Source of the DNA: Elymus sibiricus
Lineage: Eukaryota; Streptophyta; Magnoliopsida; Poales; Poaceae
Assembly: GCA_039707655.1 (NCBI GenBank)
Contig: CM077665.1
Coordinates: 77,563,954 to 77,627,953, forward strand
Direction: 5' to 3'
Length of the DNA stretch: 64,000 nucleotides
How positions within the stretch are numbered: the first letter of the stretch is position 1; each line of letters starts with the position of its first letter. A program made the position numbers and the translations under genes. A model generated the notes under the pieces. It saw only the letters and a program-made list of their open reading frames with translations, was not told the DNA's origin and searched no databases. Positions 1 through 10,935 of the stretch are shown here, piece by piece.

Positions 1-1779
1 GGCTGTCTCGAGGATCCTGACGGGTTTCTCCTCATAGGTCAGATCACTGTCAAGCTGTATGGCCTCTAGGGGCACTGTGTCTCTCAAAGGAATATCAGCC
101 ATCTCAGCATGGCATTTCTTCAACTGGGAAACATGGAAGACATCGTGAACTCCAGACAATCCTTCCGGCAATTCCAGCTTATATGCCACTTCGCCTCTAC
201 GTTCAAGAATTTTGTAGGGGCCTATAAATCGGGGTGCTAACTTTCCTTTAACACCAAACCTCTTGATTCCTCGAAGTGGGGACACACGGAGATATGCTCG
301 GTCTCCCACTTCGTATGTCACCTCCTTGCGTTTGCTATCAACATAGCTCTTCTGTCTGGACTGGGCTATCTTGAGTCGGTCACGAATCAACTTGACCTTC
401 TCTTCAGAATCTCGGATAAGATCGGGACCAAAAAGTTTTCGGTCTCCAACACCATCCCACAACAATGGTGTTCTGTACCTCCTTCCATATAAAGCTTCGA
501 AAGGGGCCATCTTCAGACTGGTCTGATAACTATTGTTGTATGAGAACTCTGCATAAGGTAGGTTATCGTCCCAACTAGACCCATAGTCTAGCGCACAAGC
601 TCTCAACATGTCCTCCAGAATCTGGTTGACTCTCTCGGTCTGTCCATCTGTCTGCGGATGAAATGCTGTACTGAACTCCAGCCTTGTACCTAAAGTTTCA
701 TGTAACTGATGCCAAAACTTTGAGGTAAATTGTGTTCCTCTATCTGACACGATACTCCTCGGAACTCCATGCAGACATACGATCCTGGTCATATATATCT
801 TGGCTAACTTAGCACTGGTATAGGTGGTCTTCACTGGAATGAAATGAGCCACCTTGGTCAAGCGATCGACCACTACCCAGATGGAATCATAACCTGAACG
901 GGTCCTGGGTAATCCTGTGATGAAGTCCATACCAAGCTTCTCCCATTTCCACTCGGGTATTGGCAAAGGTTGAAGTAACCCTGCTGGTTTCTGATGTTCT
1001 GCCTTTACTCGCTGACAAACATCACATACTGCGACATGCTCGGCAATATCCTTCTTCATACCTGTCCACCAGAAACTTTCCTTCAAGTCCAGATACATCT
1101 TGGTGTTTCCTGGGTGTATCGAGTATGGCGAATCGTGGGCTTCTTGAAGTATCAACTTCCTGAGCTCTGGGTCATTGGGCACATAGATACGGTCCTCAAA
1201 CCATAGGGTTCCGTGTTCATCCTCACGAAAACCTTTAGCTTTCCCATCCTTCATTCTTTGCTTTATCTCAGCTATTTCCTTGTCCGACTTCTGGGCTTCA
1301 CGGATTCTACCGGTCAAAGTGGATTGAATCTCTAGTGTGGCAACATATCCTCTTGGAACTATCTCCAATTTGAGCTCTCTGAGATCGTCGGCTAACTCCT
1401 GGGGTAATCCTCCTGCTATGAGTGTGTTCACATAACTCTTACGGCTCAAAGCATCTGCTACAACATTTGCCTTCCCTGGATGGTAGTGCAATCTCATGTC
1501 ATAGTCCTTGATCAACTCTAGCCATATCCTCTGTCTGAGGTTCAACTCCTTCTGCGTGAAGATATACTTCAGGCTCTTGTGATCAGTGTAAATATCACAA
1601 CTATTTCCGATAAGGAAATGTCTCCAGGTCTTGAGTGCGTGCACTACGGCTGCTAACTCCAAATCATGGGTGGCATAGTTCAACTCATGAGGTCGTAGCT
1701 GTCTGGATGCATATGCTACAACTTTTCCCTCTTGCATGAGTACTCCTCCAAGTCCTTGACGTGAAGCATCACAATAAAC
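1..1779 (-). pseudogene. Element A pol, 3' half: RNase H and integrase (partial)
   Basis: The frame of the gag-protease-RT ORF continues past its amber stop and stays open for 593 codons to the left edge. RNase H starts directly after the stop (VYCDAS) with TDHKSL near 1600. The integrase HHCC zinc domain lies near 1117-990 (HPGNT, CDVCQ). The DDE core follows: MDFITGLP near 931-908, SDRGTQF near 750-727 and TERVNQ near 641-621. The C-terminal part includes VFHVSQLK, the usual gypsy integrase tail, and the frame is still open at base 1. This half would cut RNA in hybrids and insert the cDNA. It has no ATG of its own and depends on the upstream frame, so I call it the broken second half of one polyprotein. 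Confidence 0.85.
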
Positions 1780-4284
1780 CTAGAAGTCCTTCCGAATGTT
1801 CGGCAAAATCAACACTGGGGCTGTGACCAAACGTTTCTTCAACTCCTGGAAACTGGCCTCACATTCCTCGGTCCAAATATACTTAGACTCTTTCTTCAAT
1901 AACTCCGTCATGGGCTTGGCTATCTTCGAGAAGTTCTCGATAAACCTCCGATAATATCCGGCAAGTCCGAGGAAACTGCGGATCTCCTTAACTGAGGTGG
2001 GTGACTTCCACTCGGTAACTGCTGCAACCTTAGCAGGATCCACGGCTATTCCATCTCCAGAAATAATGTGTCCAAGAAATCCAACTTCCTTCAACCAAAG
2101 TTCGCATTTGCTGAACTTGGCATATAACTGATGCTCTCTGAGCTTCTCCAGAACTAAACGCAAGTGTTCCTTGTGTTCTTCCTCGCTCTTGGAGAATATC
2201 AATATATCATCGATGAACACCACGACAAACTTGTCCAGATATTCCATAAATACCTTGTTCATCATACTCATGAAATAGGCAGGAGCATTAGTCAAACCAA
2301 AGGACATGACTGTATACTCATATAGGCCATACCTTGTGGTGAAGGCTGTTTTGGGTATATCCTGTTCACGAATTTTCAACTGATGATACCCTGATCGAAG
2401 ATCGATCTTGGAGAACACTTTGGCTCCAACTAGTTGATCAAACAAGTCGTTAATCATCGGCAGAGGGTACTTGTTCTTGATAGTCACCTCGTTCAATGCA
2501 CGATAATCGACTACCATTCTCAAGGTTTTATCCTTCTTCTCTACCAAAAGAACTGGGGCTCCCCAAGGTGAAGAACTTGGGCGAATATACCCCTTGTCCA
2601 ATAACTCCTTAATCTGCTTCTTGATTTCTTCTAAGTCATTTGCGGGCATCCTATAGGGTCTCTTGGATATTGGGGCTGTCCCTGGCAATAACTCAATCAG
2701 GAACTCAATCTCTCTATCCGGTGGCATGCCTGGCAATTCCTCCGGGAATACATCTGGGAAGTCTTGTACTACCGGCATTTCCTCCTGAACAACTCCTGTA
2801 AGGGAATTCACCCGCGTACTCTTCGGTGTGCGTCGGGATACATACTTAATCCTCTTCTGTTCTCGGGTGGTGAGCAAAATAGACTTGCTGGGACAGTCAA
2901 GGTTTCCTTCATACTTGGTCATCCAATCCATGCCTAGGATTACATCCAATCCCTGTGACTCTAAGACGATGAGGTCGGTGGGAAATACATGGTTACCAAT
3001 GTTGAGTTTCAATGCGTGGCATCCTATCCCTGCCGTCATCATGCCTCCTGGGGAACTGACCTTAATGGGCTGACTAAGGGTTCTAGTGGGCAAACCGTAC
3101 TTTTCCACAACTACCCTTGATATGAATGAATGAGTTGCACCAGAATCAAAAAGTACCAATACAGGACGTGAATGCAACAAAAACTTACCAACCACAGTCT
3201 CGGGCTGATCATAGACTTCCTCCACATCAATGTGGTTCACCTGAGCACGGGGAAAAGGATTGGGCTTCTTAGCTGATGAGTTGTCGTTGCCATTGCCGTT
3301 TCCATTTCCCTGCTTGTTCTGGGGACATTCAGTGGCATAGTGCCTTGTCTTCTGGCACTTGAAGCAGGTGATATGGCTCAGATCCTTCTGAGCTGGAGCG
3401 GGACGGTGCTGGTTGCCATTGCCATTTCCGTTGCCATTTTTGAAATTGCCATTGTTGGGACGATTATTCCCATTTCCTCCATGGTTGTGGCCTCCATGGT
3501 TGTGCACGGCATGAGTGTGTCCTCCATACTTACCGGTCCCTGATCCGGTATTCCCTGAGTACGGGGAGTAGCGGGGCTTCTGCTGAGCTCCAGAGTAAGA
3601 CTTCCCCTGTCCATATTTCCTCTTGCGACTCTCAATTTGCTGCTGCTTACCCTCCAAGATGAGGGCCTTGTCTACCAGCTCCTGGTAGTTGTTGAAAGTA
3701 GCCACAATCAGCTGCATGCTCAACTCATCGTTGAGTCCCTCCAGGAACTTCTCTTGCTTGGTTGCATCATTCGCCACATCTCCTGGTGCATAACGAGCCA
3801 ACATGCTGAATTCGTCCACATATTGGGCCACAGAGCGATTCCCCTGGCGTAAGTTGCGGAACTCACGCTTCTTCAGACTCATGGCTCCAGCTGAGACATG
3901 AGCGGTGCGGAAAGCCTGCTTGAACTGCTCCCAAGTCACACCGGCCATGGGGTACGTGGTGGTGTAGTTCTCCCACCATGAAGCTGCTGGGCCTTCAAGT
4001 TGATGTGCGGCAAAACGCACTTTCTCAGCCTCAGTGCATCCAGCGGTGATGAGTTCCCTCTCCATCTTGCGAAGCCAGTCATCTGCCACAATGGGCTCAG
4101 TGCTGCTGGAGAAGGTCGGTGGGTTCAGCCTCAGAAAACGGGTGAGGTTGTCGGCCTGGGGTGGAGGGTTGTTGTTGTTGTTGGCCTGATTCTGAATCAA
4201 CAGCTGCATCAAGGTATTCTGCTGCTGGATGAGTTGGGCGAGTTCCGGGGGAAAGTTGGTGCTGGGGTCACGTCTCGGAGGCAT
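1780..4284 (-). CDS. Element A Gag-protease-reverse transcriptase polyprotein, ended by an amber stop
   Basis: The ORF has 834 codons from an ATG at 4284. Gag capsid sequence covers roughly residues 40-230. A Gly/Asn/His-rich linker follows, then a CX2CX4HX4C zinc knuckle near residues 304-320. The aspartic protease signature (F-DSGAT) has its Asp at about residue 380. The RT carries [10 protein letters not shown] and the catalytic FIDDIL, with its two Asp near residue 692. The ORF ends in TAG at 1782-1780, exactly where RNase H should begin (the next codons give VYCDAS), so the stop splits an otherwise single gag-pol. Known gypsy polyproteins run without a break here. A C-to-T change of a CAG codon would explain it, which is inference. 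The knuckle has Arg where Gly usually precedes the His. Confidence 0.9.
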   Translation of the reverse strand: MPPRRDPSTNFPPELAQLIQQQNTLMQLLIQNQANNNNNPPPQADNLTRFLRLNPPTFSSSTEPIVADDWLRKMERELITAGCTEAEKVRFAAHQLEGPAASWWENYTTTYPMAGVTWEQFKQAFRTAHVSAGAMSLKKREFRNLRQGNRSVAQYVDEFSMLARYAPGDVANDATKQEKFLEGLNDELSMQLIVATFNNYQELVDKALILEGKQQQIESRKRKYGQGKSYSGAQQKPRYSPYSGNTGSGTGKYGGHTHAVHNHGGHNHGGNGNNRPNNGNFKNGNGNGNGNQHRPAPAQKDLSHITCFKCQKTRHYATECPQNKQGNGNGNGNDNSSAKKPNPFPRAQVNHIDVEEVYDQPETVVGKFLLHSRPVLVLFDSGATHSFISRVVVEKYGLPTRTLSQPIKVSSPGGMMTAGIGCHALKLNIGNHVFPTDLIVLESQGLDVILGMDWMTKYEGNLDCPSKSILLTTREQKRIKYVSRRTPKSTRVNSLTGVVQEEMPVVQDFPDVFPEELPGMPPDREIEFLIELLPGTAPISKRPYRMPANDLEEIKKQIKELLDKGYIRPSSSPWGAPVLLVEKKDKTLRMVVDYRALNEVTIKNKYPLPMINDLFDQLVGAKVFSKIDLRSGYHQLKIREQDIPKTAFTTRYGLYEYTVMSFGLTNAPAYFMSMMNKVFMEYLDKFVVVFIDDILIFSKSEEEHKEHLRLVLEKLREHQLYAKFSKCELWLKEVGFLGHIISGDGIAVDPAKVAAVTEWKSPTSVKEIRSFLGLAGYYRRFIENFSKIAKPMTELLKKESKYIWTEECEASFQELKKRLVTAPVLILPNIRKDF

Positions 4285-4505
4285 CTGGTGTTTTCAGAGT
4301 GATGAGAATTAGAATAGAACAAGGGTCTAAAGAGAAAATTCACTACCCATATGCAATGCAACAAACATTAACACACCAAACACTCATTCATTTATTCAAC
4401 TCAAAAGGTTCACACTCGAGATACAAGTCTCATCACAAACGAAACATCGACCTACGATTCAACGAGAAAATAAAAGATACATGGTGGTCATGTCTAAAGT
4501 TCTCC

Positions 4506-5216
4506 TCAAAACTCCATGGTCGTGCGTCCTCCTCCGGTGGTGCTCTCTTCATAGTCGTCCTGGTTGCTGATCAAAGGGGCATCATCACCTTCAGGGTGAA
4601 GGTTTTCTCCCATGTCCAGTTGCTCCTCCAGATTTGCAACGAGAGTCTTCAGGTTCTTGATCCTCTCTAAGAAGTCCTTCACTTCATCTTCGTGCTCGTA
4701 GTGGGCTTCTCGTGCTGCATCTTCGAGTTCAAGTTCACGGGTCTTCAGCTGCTTGATCGTCTTCGTGTCCTTGCATACACGGAGCTCCAGGGTCCTGATG
4801 TGTGTCTCCAAGGTTTCGACATAAGCACGAACGGGGTCTTCAGTCATGGTGTTTATGATTTCTCCATCTGCACATCTGCGGCAGACCATGCTGAGTCCTG
4901 GCGAAATGGGACAACCTCTGTATTCCTCCTGGATACGTCCGAGGGCGCGGTGAATCGCCATGTTCCTTCCGAGAATCCAGCTGGGTGCCACAAACTTGAA
5001 ATTTATGGGCTCTCTGCGATTTCCGAATGTCTTTCCGGGGATATGCACCTCGATCCTGTAGCGAGTGTCTGCTGCAAAAGACATGATAGCAGTCCCGGTG
5101 ATGCTTGGCAGAGCAATCCTTACGTCCTTTGTGATCTGCACTAGCTCTTTGCCGAAAGGCATGGTTGCGTCCGGCTGGCAAAACTCTGTGAACAAAACTG
5201 GGTGGAAGGTGGCCAT
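4506..5216 (-). CDS. Element A leader ORF, 236 residues, function unknown
   Basis: An intact ORF lies between the primer site and gag, on the same strand as gag, starting 137 bases downstream of the primer site. I do not recognise the family. The N-terminal half (about 1-125) looks globular, with a CRRC pair. The segment from about 130 to 205 is rich in Leu, Glu, Lys and Arg with heptad-like spacing (LETHIRTLELRV, LERIKNLKTLVANLEEQL), which suggests a coiled coil. The tail is acidic and ends TTMEF. There is no zinc knuckle, protease or polymerase motif. Extra ORFs upstream of gag are known in some plant gypsy lineages. The frame is free of stops although pol carries one, so it may be young or under constraint. 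It could also be an N-terminal Gag-like module separated by a short gap. Confidence 0.6.
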   Translation of the reverse strand: MATFHPVLFTEFCQPDATMPFGKELVQITKDVRIALPSITGTAIMSFAADTRYRIEVHIPGKTFGNRREPINFKFVAPSWILGRNMAIHRALGRIQEEYRGCPISPGLSMVCRRCADGEIINTMTEDPVRAYVETLETHIRTLELRVCKDTKTIKQLKTRELELEDAAREAHYEHEDEVKDFLERIKNLKTLVANLEEQLDMGENLHPEGDDAPLISNQDDYEESTTGGGRTTMEF

Positions 5217-5352
5217 CTAAAAATGTTGGAAAATCGGAGAGAAGTCAGAAATGAGCAGATGAGAATTTTGGAGAATTTTAAAGACATAAGTAAAATGGTT
5301 TTCTTCCTAAGGCTTTTCCAATCCTAGAGGTTACGTCCTACGGTCAGCGTGT

Positions 5353-5364
5353 GCTCTGATACCA
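5353..5364 (-). other. Element A primer binding site (initiator Met tRNA)
   Basis: Read on the minus strand the site is TGGTATCAGAGC, the complement of the 3' end of initiator methionine tRNA. It starts four bases inside the 5' LTR boundary. It fixes the element's orientation and the LTR edge at 5369. Confidence 0.9.
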
Positions 5365-5368
5365 TATC

Positions 5369-8300
5369 TGTAGCGACCCGACCCGAAACCGTCGAATCTC
5401 CGGTGTTTCCGTACCATCCCAAGATCATGCTGGTACACACACGGTACATCAATGTGTATATCAAGAGTTCAATCACAACTGCTTTATTAATCGAAATCTC
5501 ATATCGAGTCCTTTATTACAATAAGGATTACCATAAAGTGGCTGAAGGCCAACTCATGAGATAAACTAATCAAAATCTTGTGGAAGCTTCAAAGTAGTTG
5601 AGTCCATCTGACTCCAAGGGCATCTCACCAAGCGTAGAGCGTATCCTCACTCCTGGTCGGAAAAGTACTCTGCAACATGATACGTTGCAGCCGTGTAGGT
5701 CAGCATATTGAATATGCCGGCAAGTCACAAAAGAGAGGGGGAAAATAATCATCTATTCTATATGCATATATGGCAGGTGGGGCTGAAAGTTAAGTTTAGC
5801 GTAAAGCAAATTTTCCTACAACAAGAGAGGGGCAAAGCGAAAATTATTACTACCATGTTGGTTGATTAATGAGAAGGTTCCACCAACCATTTCTCATACC
5901 CAATAATACCCACATCATTATAATTATTTGTGTTGAGAATTCCTGATAGTTTCAGTTCCTTTGGCTCAAGTTGTCCATGACCGTGGACACGGCTAATCGA
6001 TTAGGTTTGGTACTCTGCAGAGTTTTGCACACGTTCCCCACAAGATTTGATCGCCTCCGTTGAAGTCCTCGCACTGCAGTGTGTTTGAGAACCGGATGAT
6101 CAAAACATGGTCTTCTAAAGGGTTCCTCTGAGACACTGTCGGTGCCCATCCTTTCCTACCGTTCGTCTACTTCTCGTAGCACCGCCCGTCCAGAGTCGCC
6201 ACGATGTCCAACCAAGCCAGAGCCCATAATGGCTTGTGGCTGTGCAGGTAAGCCTCGGGTCTTGAAGTATCCATCCATCTCTTTGTGCCTGGGTGGACCT
6301 TTCCGCATGAATACTGGCGCTTCTCCAGCATCATCTAGGCAAATCCACTGGTTTCTCCAGGGTGCCGTTCATACCGTCATCCACCCAGAGGTGTATTGCA
6401 TCTTGAGGTCTTGAAAATTCTTGGAGTCTTGAGTCTTTATCATTAAGTTCTCACAACACTCATGAAACACTCAACCACACCCCGTCTACTAAAAGCATAG
6501 CAAAATAAAATAACGTCCCGGGTCAAAGTAACAAGGGTGTTGGGGTACCTACCACATGATACTACTCAAGTAACCAAATTTCCAAGTACCTACTTTGCAT
6601 GCAATGGGTGGAAGGGTAGAACTAATGCAATTTGAAAACATAGTTAATAACATGATCAATGTGAACTTGCCTTGCTGACGATCTTCGTACTCGAGTGACT
6701 CTAGATAACAAGCCTCGCACTCCGGATGATCTAACGAATCAAACAATTACACAATCAGCATAACCATAACACAACTTACACTAACAGCAAGGTAAACTAA
6801 TAATACTAAAAACAATCAATAGCACAATCAAAAGAAAAGAAAACCAAAATAAATAGAAAGCCTCTCAAATTTTGTGGCAAAGCTTCTACTAAAACAAAAC
6901 ATGACAAGAATTGTTTTCAGCAACTAATATATAAATAACAGAAAGTAAAAGTAAAAGTTTTATTAGAAAACAGAAAGTATTTCACCATAAATCTTTTATG
7001 CAAAAAAGAACTACTATAAACCTATTATAAAACACCACATAAAGTGGAAACAATGTTTTCCTACTAAAACAAAGAACAAAACAATAAAAATATTTTTATT
7101 AACATAAAATAAATCACCTAATGCTAAACAACAGAAACTAAAAGAAATATGACAGAAAGTTAAAATAAAACAGAATCAAAACAAACTAGAACAAAATAAA
7201 ACAAATTAACCCTAAAAGAAACTAAACAGAATCTGTTTTGCCAAAAACACTATTTTAAAATATACTAAAAATTCCCAAATGGAACAGGGTGATAAAACTA
7301 ACTAATACAAAACAGTAGCAAAAAGAATCACTCAAAAATATATTTTTAAACTCAAGATATTCAGATTCTAGTGATTTGAACAAATTCAAAATAATTCAAA
7401 TTTAAATGTCCAGAATTTGAAATCTAAAGCTACTGGCATAAACTACATACAATTTGTGAACTACTGCAAAAAGAATAAACTAAAAACTCCTAATATTCTA
7501 GGAGATATTCACAAAACAAAAACTGGTTGTATTCTGTTTAAAAAACTAAAAACAGAAATAAAAGAAAAACCTATACTACGAACATGCTACGTGGCGGGCT
7601 AAGAGTGGATGCGGGTGTGCGCGCGTTAGCTAGTCCGATGAACGTTCACTAAATAAAAAAAAACGGTTCGGGACTAAATAAAATCTAATCGTGGCCGTAC
7701 GTTTTAGATCTAACGGTCAAAGGGGGGGTGGGGTGCTCACAGCGGCGGCGGGAGGTGCTCCGGCGATGACCGACGGCGGTGGAGCTTCAGGCGTGGACGG
7801 GGACGACGCTCCGGTGGTCGGGGACGGCGTCCGAGGCTACCAAACGGCGGCGGGGATCCTCCGGCGTCGATTGGCGGTGGAGTTGGAGCTCGGGGGCGTC
7901 GGCGTTGAGCTCCACGAGCTCGGGGAGCTTCGGGTGGTGGAGCCGAACTCCGACGAAGATGTGCGGTGGCGTGGAGGCGTGGAGGTTCGGGTTTTTGAGC
8001 AAAAATGAGCTGCGGGGGTCCTCCTCTATTTATAGGGGCGTCTCGGGGCGAAGATTAGGCAAGGGAGAGGGAGATCTGGTCGGATCCGGTGCGGCTCCGG
8101 CGACAGAAGGAAAGGAAGGGAGAAGGAAGGAGAAGAGCGACGGGAAGGAAGGAGCGGACGGTGGGCCCGGGCGGTCAGTGGGAGAGAGGGAGGCGGCGGG
8201 GCAATCGGTGGCCGATCCGAAAGATCTTCGGATCTGATCCGGGGTGGATCGGGCCGCCACTATTCCTATTGGGCCTCGGATACGATTCCGTTTATAAAAC

Positions 8301-8767
8301 TTTTTCCTAATAATCAAAAACAGGAAAGAAAACAAAGAAAAGGAAAAAGTAGATAGGGTTAAATATAGAGGTATTATATACCAAAATGTTCAGAAAAATA
8401 AATTCTACACGATGGACATTTTTCCACGGACAAATAAAATACTTTTTAAAACAGTATTTTCAGAAATGCCCAAATTTGATTTATATCTTTTGCAAATATT
8501 TTTCAAATAACCCTCTGGTTATTATAGTTCAAAAGTTTCACAGCAATACCCCTGGTGTGGAGGGTCATGTTCCTCCTCTCCTATTTGAAATATTTCAGGG
8601 GTTTGCAAATTTTTGGAAAGCAAAAGCAAAAGAATAGAAATGAGTTTCCATATTTCAAATAAGAACTCCAGATTTTTTTTATTCACTCACAGATATTATG
8701 CAAACAATATGATGTGATGCTTAACTATATTTCATAACATTCCAAAATGAAATTTTGGGATGTTACA
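5369..8767 (-). repeat. Element A 5' LTR, 3399 bp
   Basis: On the minus strand the LTR starts TGTAACATCCCAAAATTTC at 8767 and ends with CA at 5369, next to the primer site, so it has the standard TG...CA ends. The stretch 6420-7600 is very A-rich. The stretch 7690-8260 is GC-rich and contains several overlapping ATG frames on both strands, none with a recognisable domain. I treat those as chance frames in a GC-rich leader. A TATA-type box at 8027-8036 divides a U3 of about 740 bp from a long R-U5. Confidence 0.88.
8027..8036 (-). promoter_or_regulatory. TATA box of element A's LTR promoter
   Basis: The minus strand reads CTATAAATAG in a GC-rich setting, about 730 bases inside the LTR's upstream end. 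Transcription would start roughly 30 bases further left, near 8000. The start site is inference. Confidence 0.6.
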
Positions 8768-10200
8768 AACTTATTTCAATACATTTTTATCATAAAGCTT
8801 CTCATGAACAAGTATCAATTCATCACAACATAGAAGTATGAAGCATAAACCTTATTGGGAACCAACAAACTATGTTCTCAGTTAACTTTGCAACTACAAT
8901 TCATCATATCTTCAGGAAGGGTCTCATGTTGGAGCCTTTTGGCAAGTCCACATACTCAAGCATCATTTAGTCTTCCATGATTGCTAACGCTCACGGCATA
9001 CCCATGAACAAAAAGTTTCAACCGGACACGTAGGAAGATAGGGGCTTATAGTTTTGCCTACCAACTCACTCACCTCAAGGGTGGTGTCAACAATAATAAC
9101 TCATGCCCACCCATATCCAACTGGATATATGTTCCTAGATCTTTCCTCACCACATGATGCTTGCAAAAGAAAAAGTAAAAAGGAATAGGGAAGAATACTT
9201 TGACTCTTGCATAAAAGTAAGTGCATTAAAGTAAAAGATAGGCCCTTCGCAGAGGGAAGTAGAGGTTGTCATGCGCTTATTGGTTTGTATGCTCAATCCC
9301 TTAATGTAAAAGAACGTCACGCTATATTGCCCCCTATGATAGCAACCTTTATTATGCAGTGCGTCGCTTTTATTACTTTGCCATCATAAGTTCGTATAAT
9401 GCTCAATTTTCTCTTACACTAATTGATCAAAACACTTTTAGAAGCAATTTTTATTGCCTTATTTCACCGATGACAACTTACTTGAAGGATCTTTCTCGAT
9501 CCATAGGTAGGTATGGTGGACACTCAAGGAAAGAGTTTTGGTTTGGGTTTTTGGATGCTCAAGTAGTATTTCTACTTAGTGCGGAATTTTTGGCTAGGAA
9601 AGATATTGGGCAAGCACCACATGTTAAAGGATCTATGACAATATAACTTCTATGTAGATATGAACAAACATAAGTCATTACGTTGTCTTCCTTGTCCAAC
9701 GTCAACAATTTTGACATATAATATTTGATGGGGGCTCACAATCATAAAAGATGTCCAAGATGGTGTATTTGCATGTGAATCTTCTCTTCCTTTATTAATT
9801 CTTTCATCAATTGCATCATTGACCAATGCTATGTTTGTCAATCTCCAATAAATTTTACTACTTATACTTTTCATTATGTGATGTCATTACTCACCATAGG
9901 ATTAGCCTATGATTCTTTTCATTTGTTTTTCTTTTCTTTATTTTGATTACAACAAGAAGGTAGAGAGGCAAAAACTCAAACTAAACTTTATTATATAACT
10001 CTCACACGATTATATAGATAGATAGATCACGGAACTAACACACGAAAATAGATCATGCTAAACTTTTATTCAACTAAAGCAAAGGGAAACTAAAGATCGA
10101 ACTAAAATAGGTAAAAGTGAATAAAAGTGATGGTGATACGATACAGGGGCGCCTCCCCCAAGCTTGGCTTAAGAAAAGGGGAGTGCCCATACCCGTGTGC
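8768..10200 (-). other. Element B 3' untranslated region, no gene seen
   Basis: This stretch is AT-rich with no ORF of recognisable type. Short open frames at 9207-9646 (plus) and 9650-9874 (minus) have no domain and no matching partner in C or D, so I leave them out. It contains the 17-base hairpin motif at 9243-9259, which also occurs in element D's 3' untranslated part. Base 8768 is where element A is inserted. Confidence 0.6.
9243..9259 (-). other. Conserved hairpin motif in Athila-like 3' UTR (B copy)
   Basis: CCCTTCGCAGAGGGAAG has CCCT/AGGG arms around a short loop. The identical 17-mer occurs at 45194-45210 in element D, also in the 3' untranslated part and on the same element strand. 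Confidence 0.5.
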
Positions 10201-10652
10201 TCAAGTTTCCTTGGGTGGTGGTGATGAAGAAGGTGGTGGTGTTGATGTGGAAGCCTTCTTCTTCAACTTATATTTGAGCATAAAGTTTTCCTCCCTTAGA
10301 TCATCATTCTCCAACTCAAGCTTTAATATCCTTTTGCATAAGGCCTCCTTGCTCTCCTGCAGAAAACGAGATGGGATAAATTGGACCTTAGGTTTGTATC
10401 TTGTTGGGAGGCTTGACTTCTTAAACTCCATATGCATGTCTCCGGGCTGAGGCAATGGATCATCCTCCTCCTCAGAGTTGACATCTTTTGTTTCCTGCAT
10501 GGTGGCATCTTCTTCCTCCTCCGAGGTCCATAGATAGGGGTAAATCTCCCTAAAGATCTTCGGGTCTGGAACATAGGGATCAACATGGCTCTCCCCCCCG
10601 AATCTTGAGACGACATACTTCCTAGATCTGCTAGGGAAACAGCAAGAAACAA
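10201..10652 (-). pseudogene. Element B extra 3' ORF: small acidic, coiled-coil-like protein, frame-slipped
   Basis: Downstream of integrase, in the same sense, a 99-codon ORF (10500-10201) has an acidic start (EEEDDPLPQPG), a Leu/Glu/Lys stretch suggesting a short coiled coil (LKLELENDDLREEN) and a Pro/Ser/Thr tail. Its frame is open further upstream, to about 10600. There a run of seven C (plus strand, 10593-10599) shifts it relative to the ATG at 10625 (MSSQDSG), so the protein was probably about 140 residues. I know no function. Athila-type elements often carry an extra ORF between pol and the 3' LTR, sometimes called env-like, but nothing here shows a signal peptide or membrane segment. 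It lies directly downstream of an LTR-promoter-like module (10690-10835). Confidence 0.5.
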
Positions 10653-10689
10653 GAACAGAGGGTTTTTCTATGATATGGTCGTCAAAACA

Positions 10690-10835
10690 GTCGGGGGTAT
10701 ATATAGAGAATTTTTATTCTTGGGAAACAAGTATTTGGAAGGAAAACGGAGTCGGGAAGGCATCCGAGGTGGGCACAACCCACGAGGACGCGCCCAGGGG
10801 TGCCTGGCGCGCCCTGGTGTATCGTGCTCACCTCG
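10690..10835 (-). promoter_or_regulatory. Internal promoter-like module in element B (TATA plus GC-rich inverted repeat)
   Basis: Read on the minus strand, a GC-rich inverted repeat (10832-10771, arms around CACCAGGGCGCGCC) is followed about 65 bases later by CTATATATAC (10706-10697). The first ATG of the extra ORF lies less than 100 bases on. The same order, inverted repeat then TATA, is found in the LTRs at 17481-17573, 18131-18230, 22985-23085, 52480-52562 and 53313-53409. That it drives the extra ORF is inference. Confidence 0.45.
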
Positions 10836-10935
10836 ATCACCTTCCGGTTTATTTTTTATTTCCAAAATTCTAAAATATTCCAAAACTGACAAAAAATATT
10901 TTTGCGGATTTTTTGGAGTCCGTTTACTTACCGTA

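Larger units (their letters stand above)
1..8767 (-). mobile_element. Element A: partial Ty3/gypsy retrotransposon, chromovirus (Tekay/Del-like)
   Basis: The element reads on the minus strand: 5' LTR at the right, then primer site, leader ORF, gag-protease-RT, and RNase H-integrase running off the left edge. The 3' LTR is therefore outside the window. The domain order (integrase after RNase H) makes it Ty3/gypsy. The 3.4 kb LTR and initiator-methionine primer site fit the Tekay/Del branch of chromoviruses; that assignment is inference, because the chromodomain region is off the edge. The sequence from 8768 matches the 3' untranslated part of element B, so A inserted into B. The bases next to the LTR are aactt, the candidate target duplication, but the partner copy cannot be seen. 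Confidence 0.9.

Noticed and set aside
7691..8335. Several overlapping ORFs in a GC-rich stretch, both strands
   Set aside because: They lie inside element A's LTR, have biased Gly/Arg/Ser/Pro composition and no domain. GC-rich DNA has few stops by chance.
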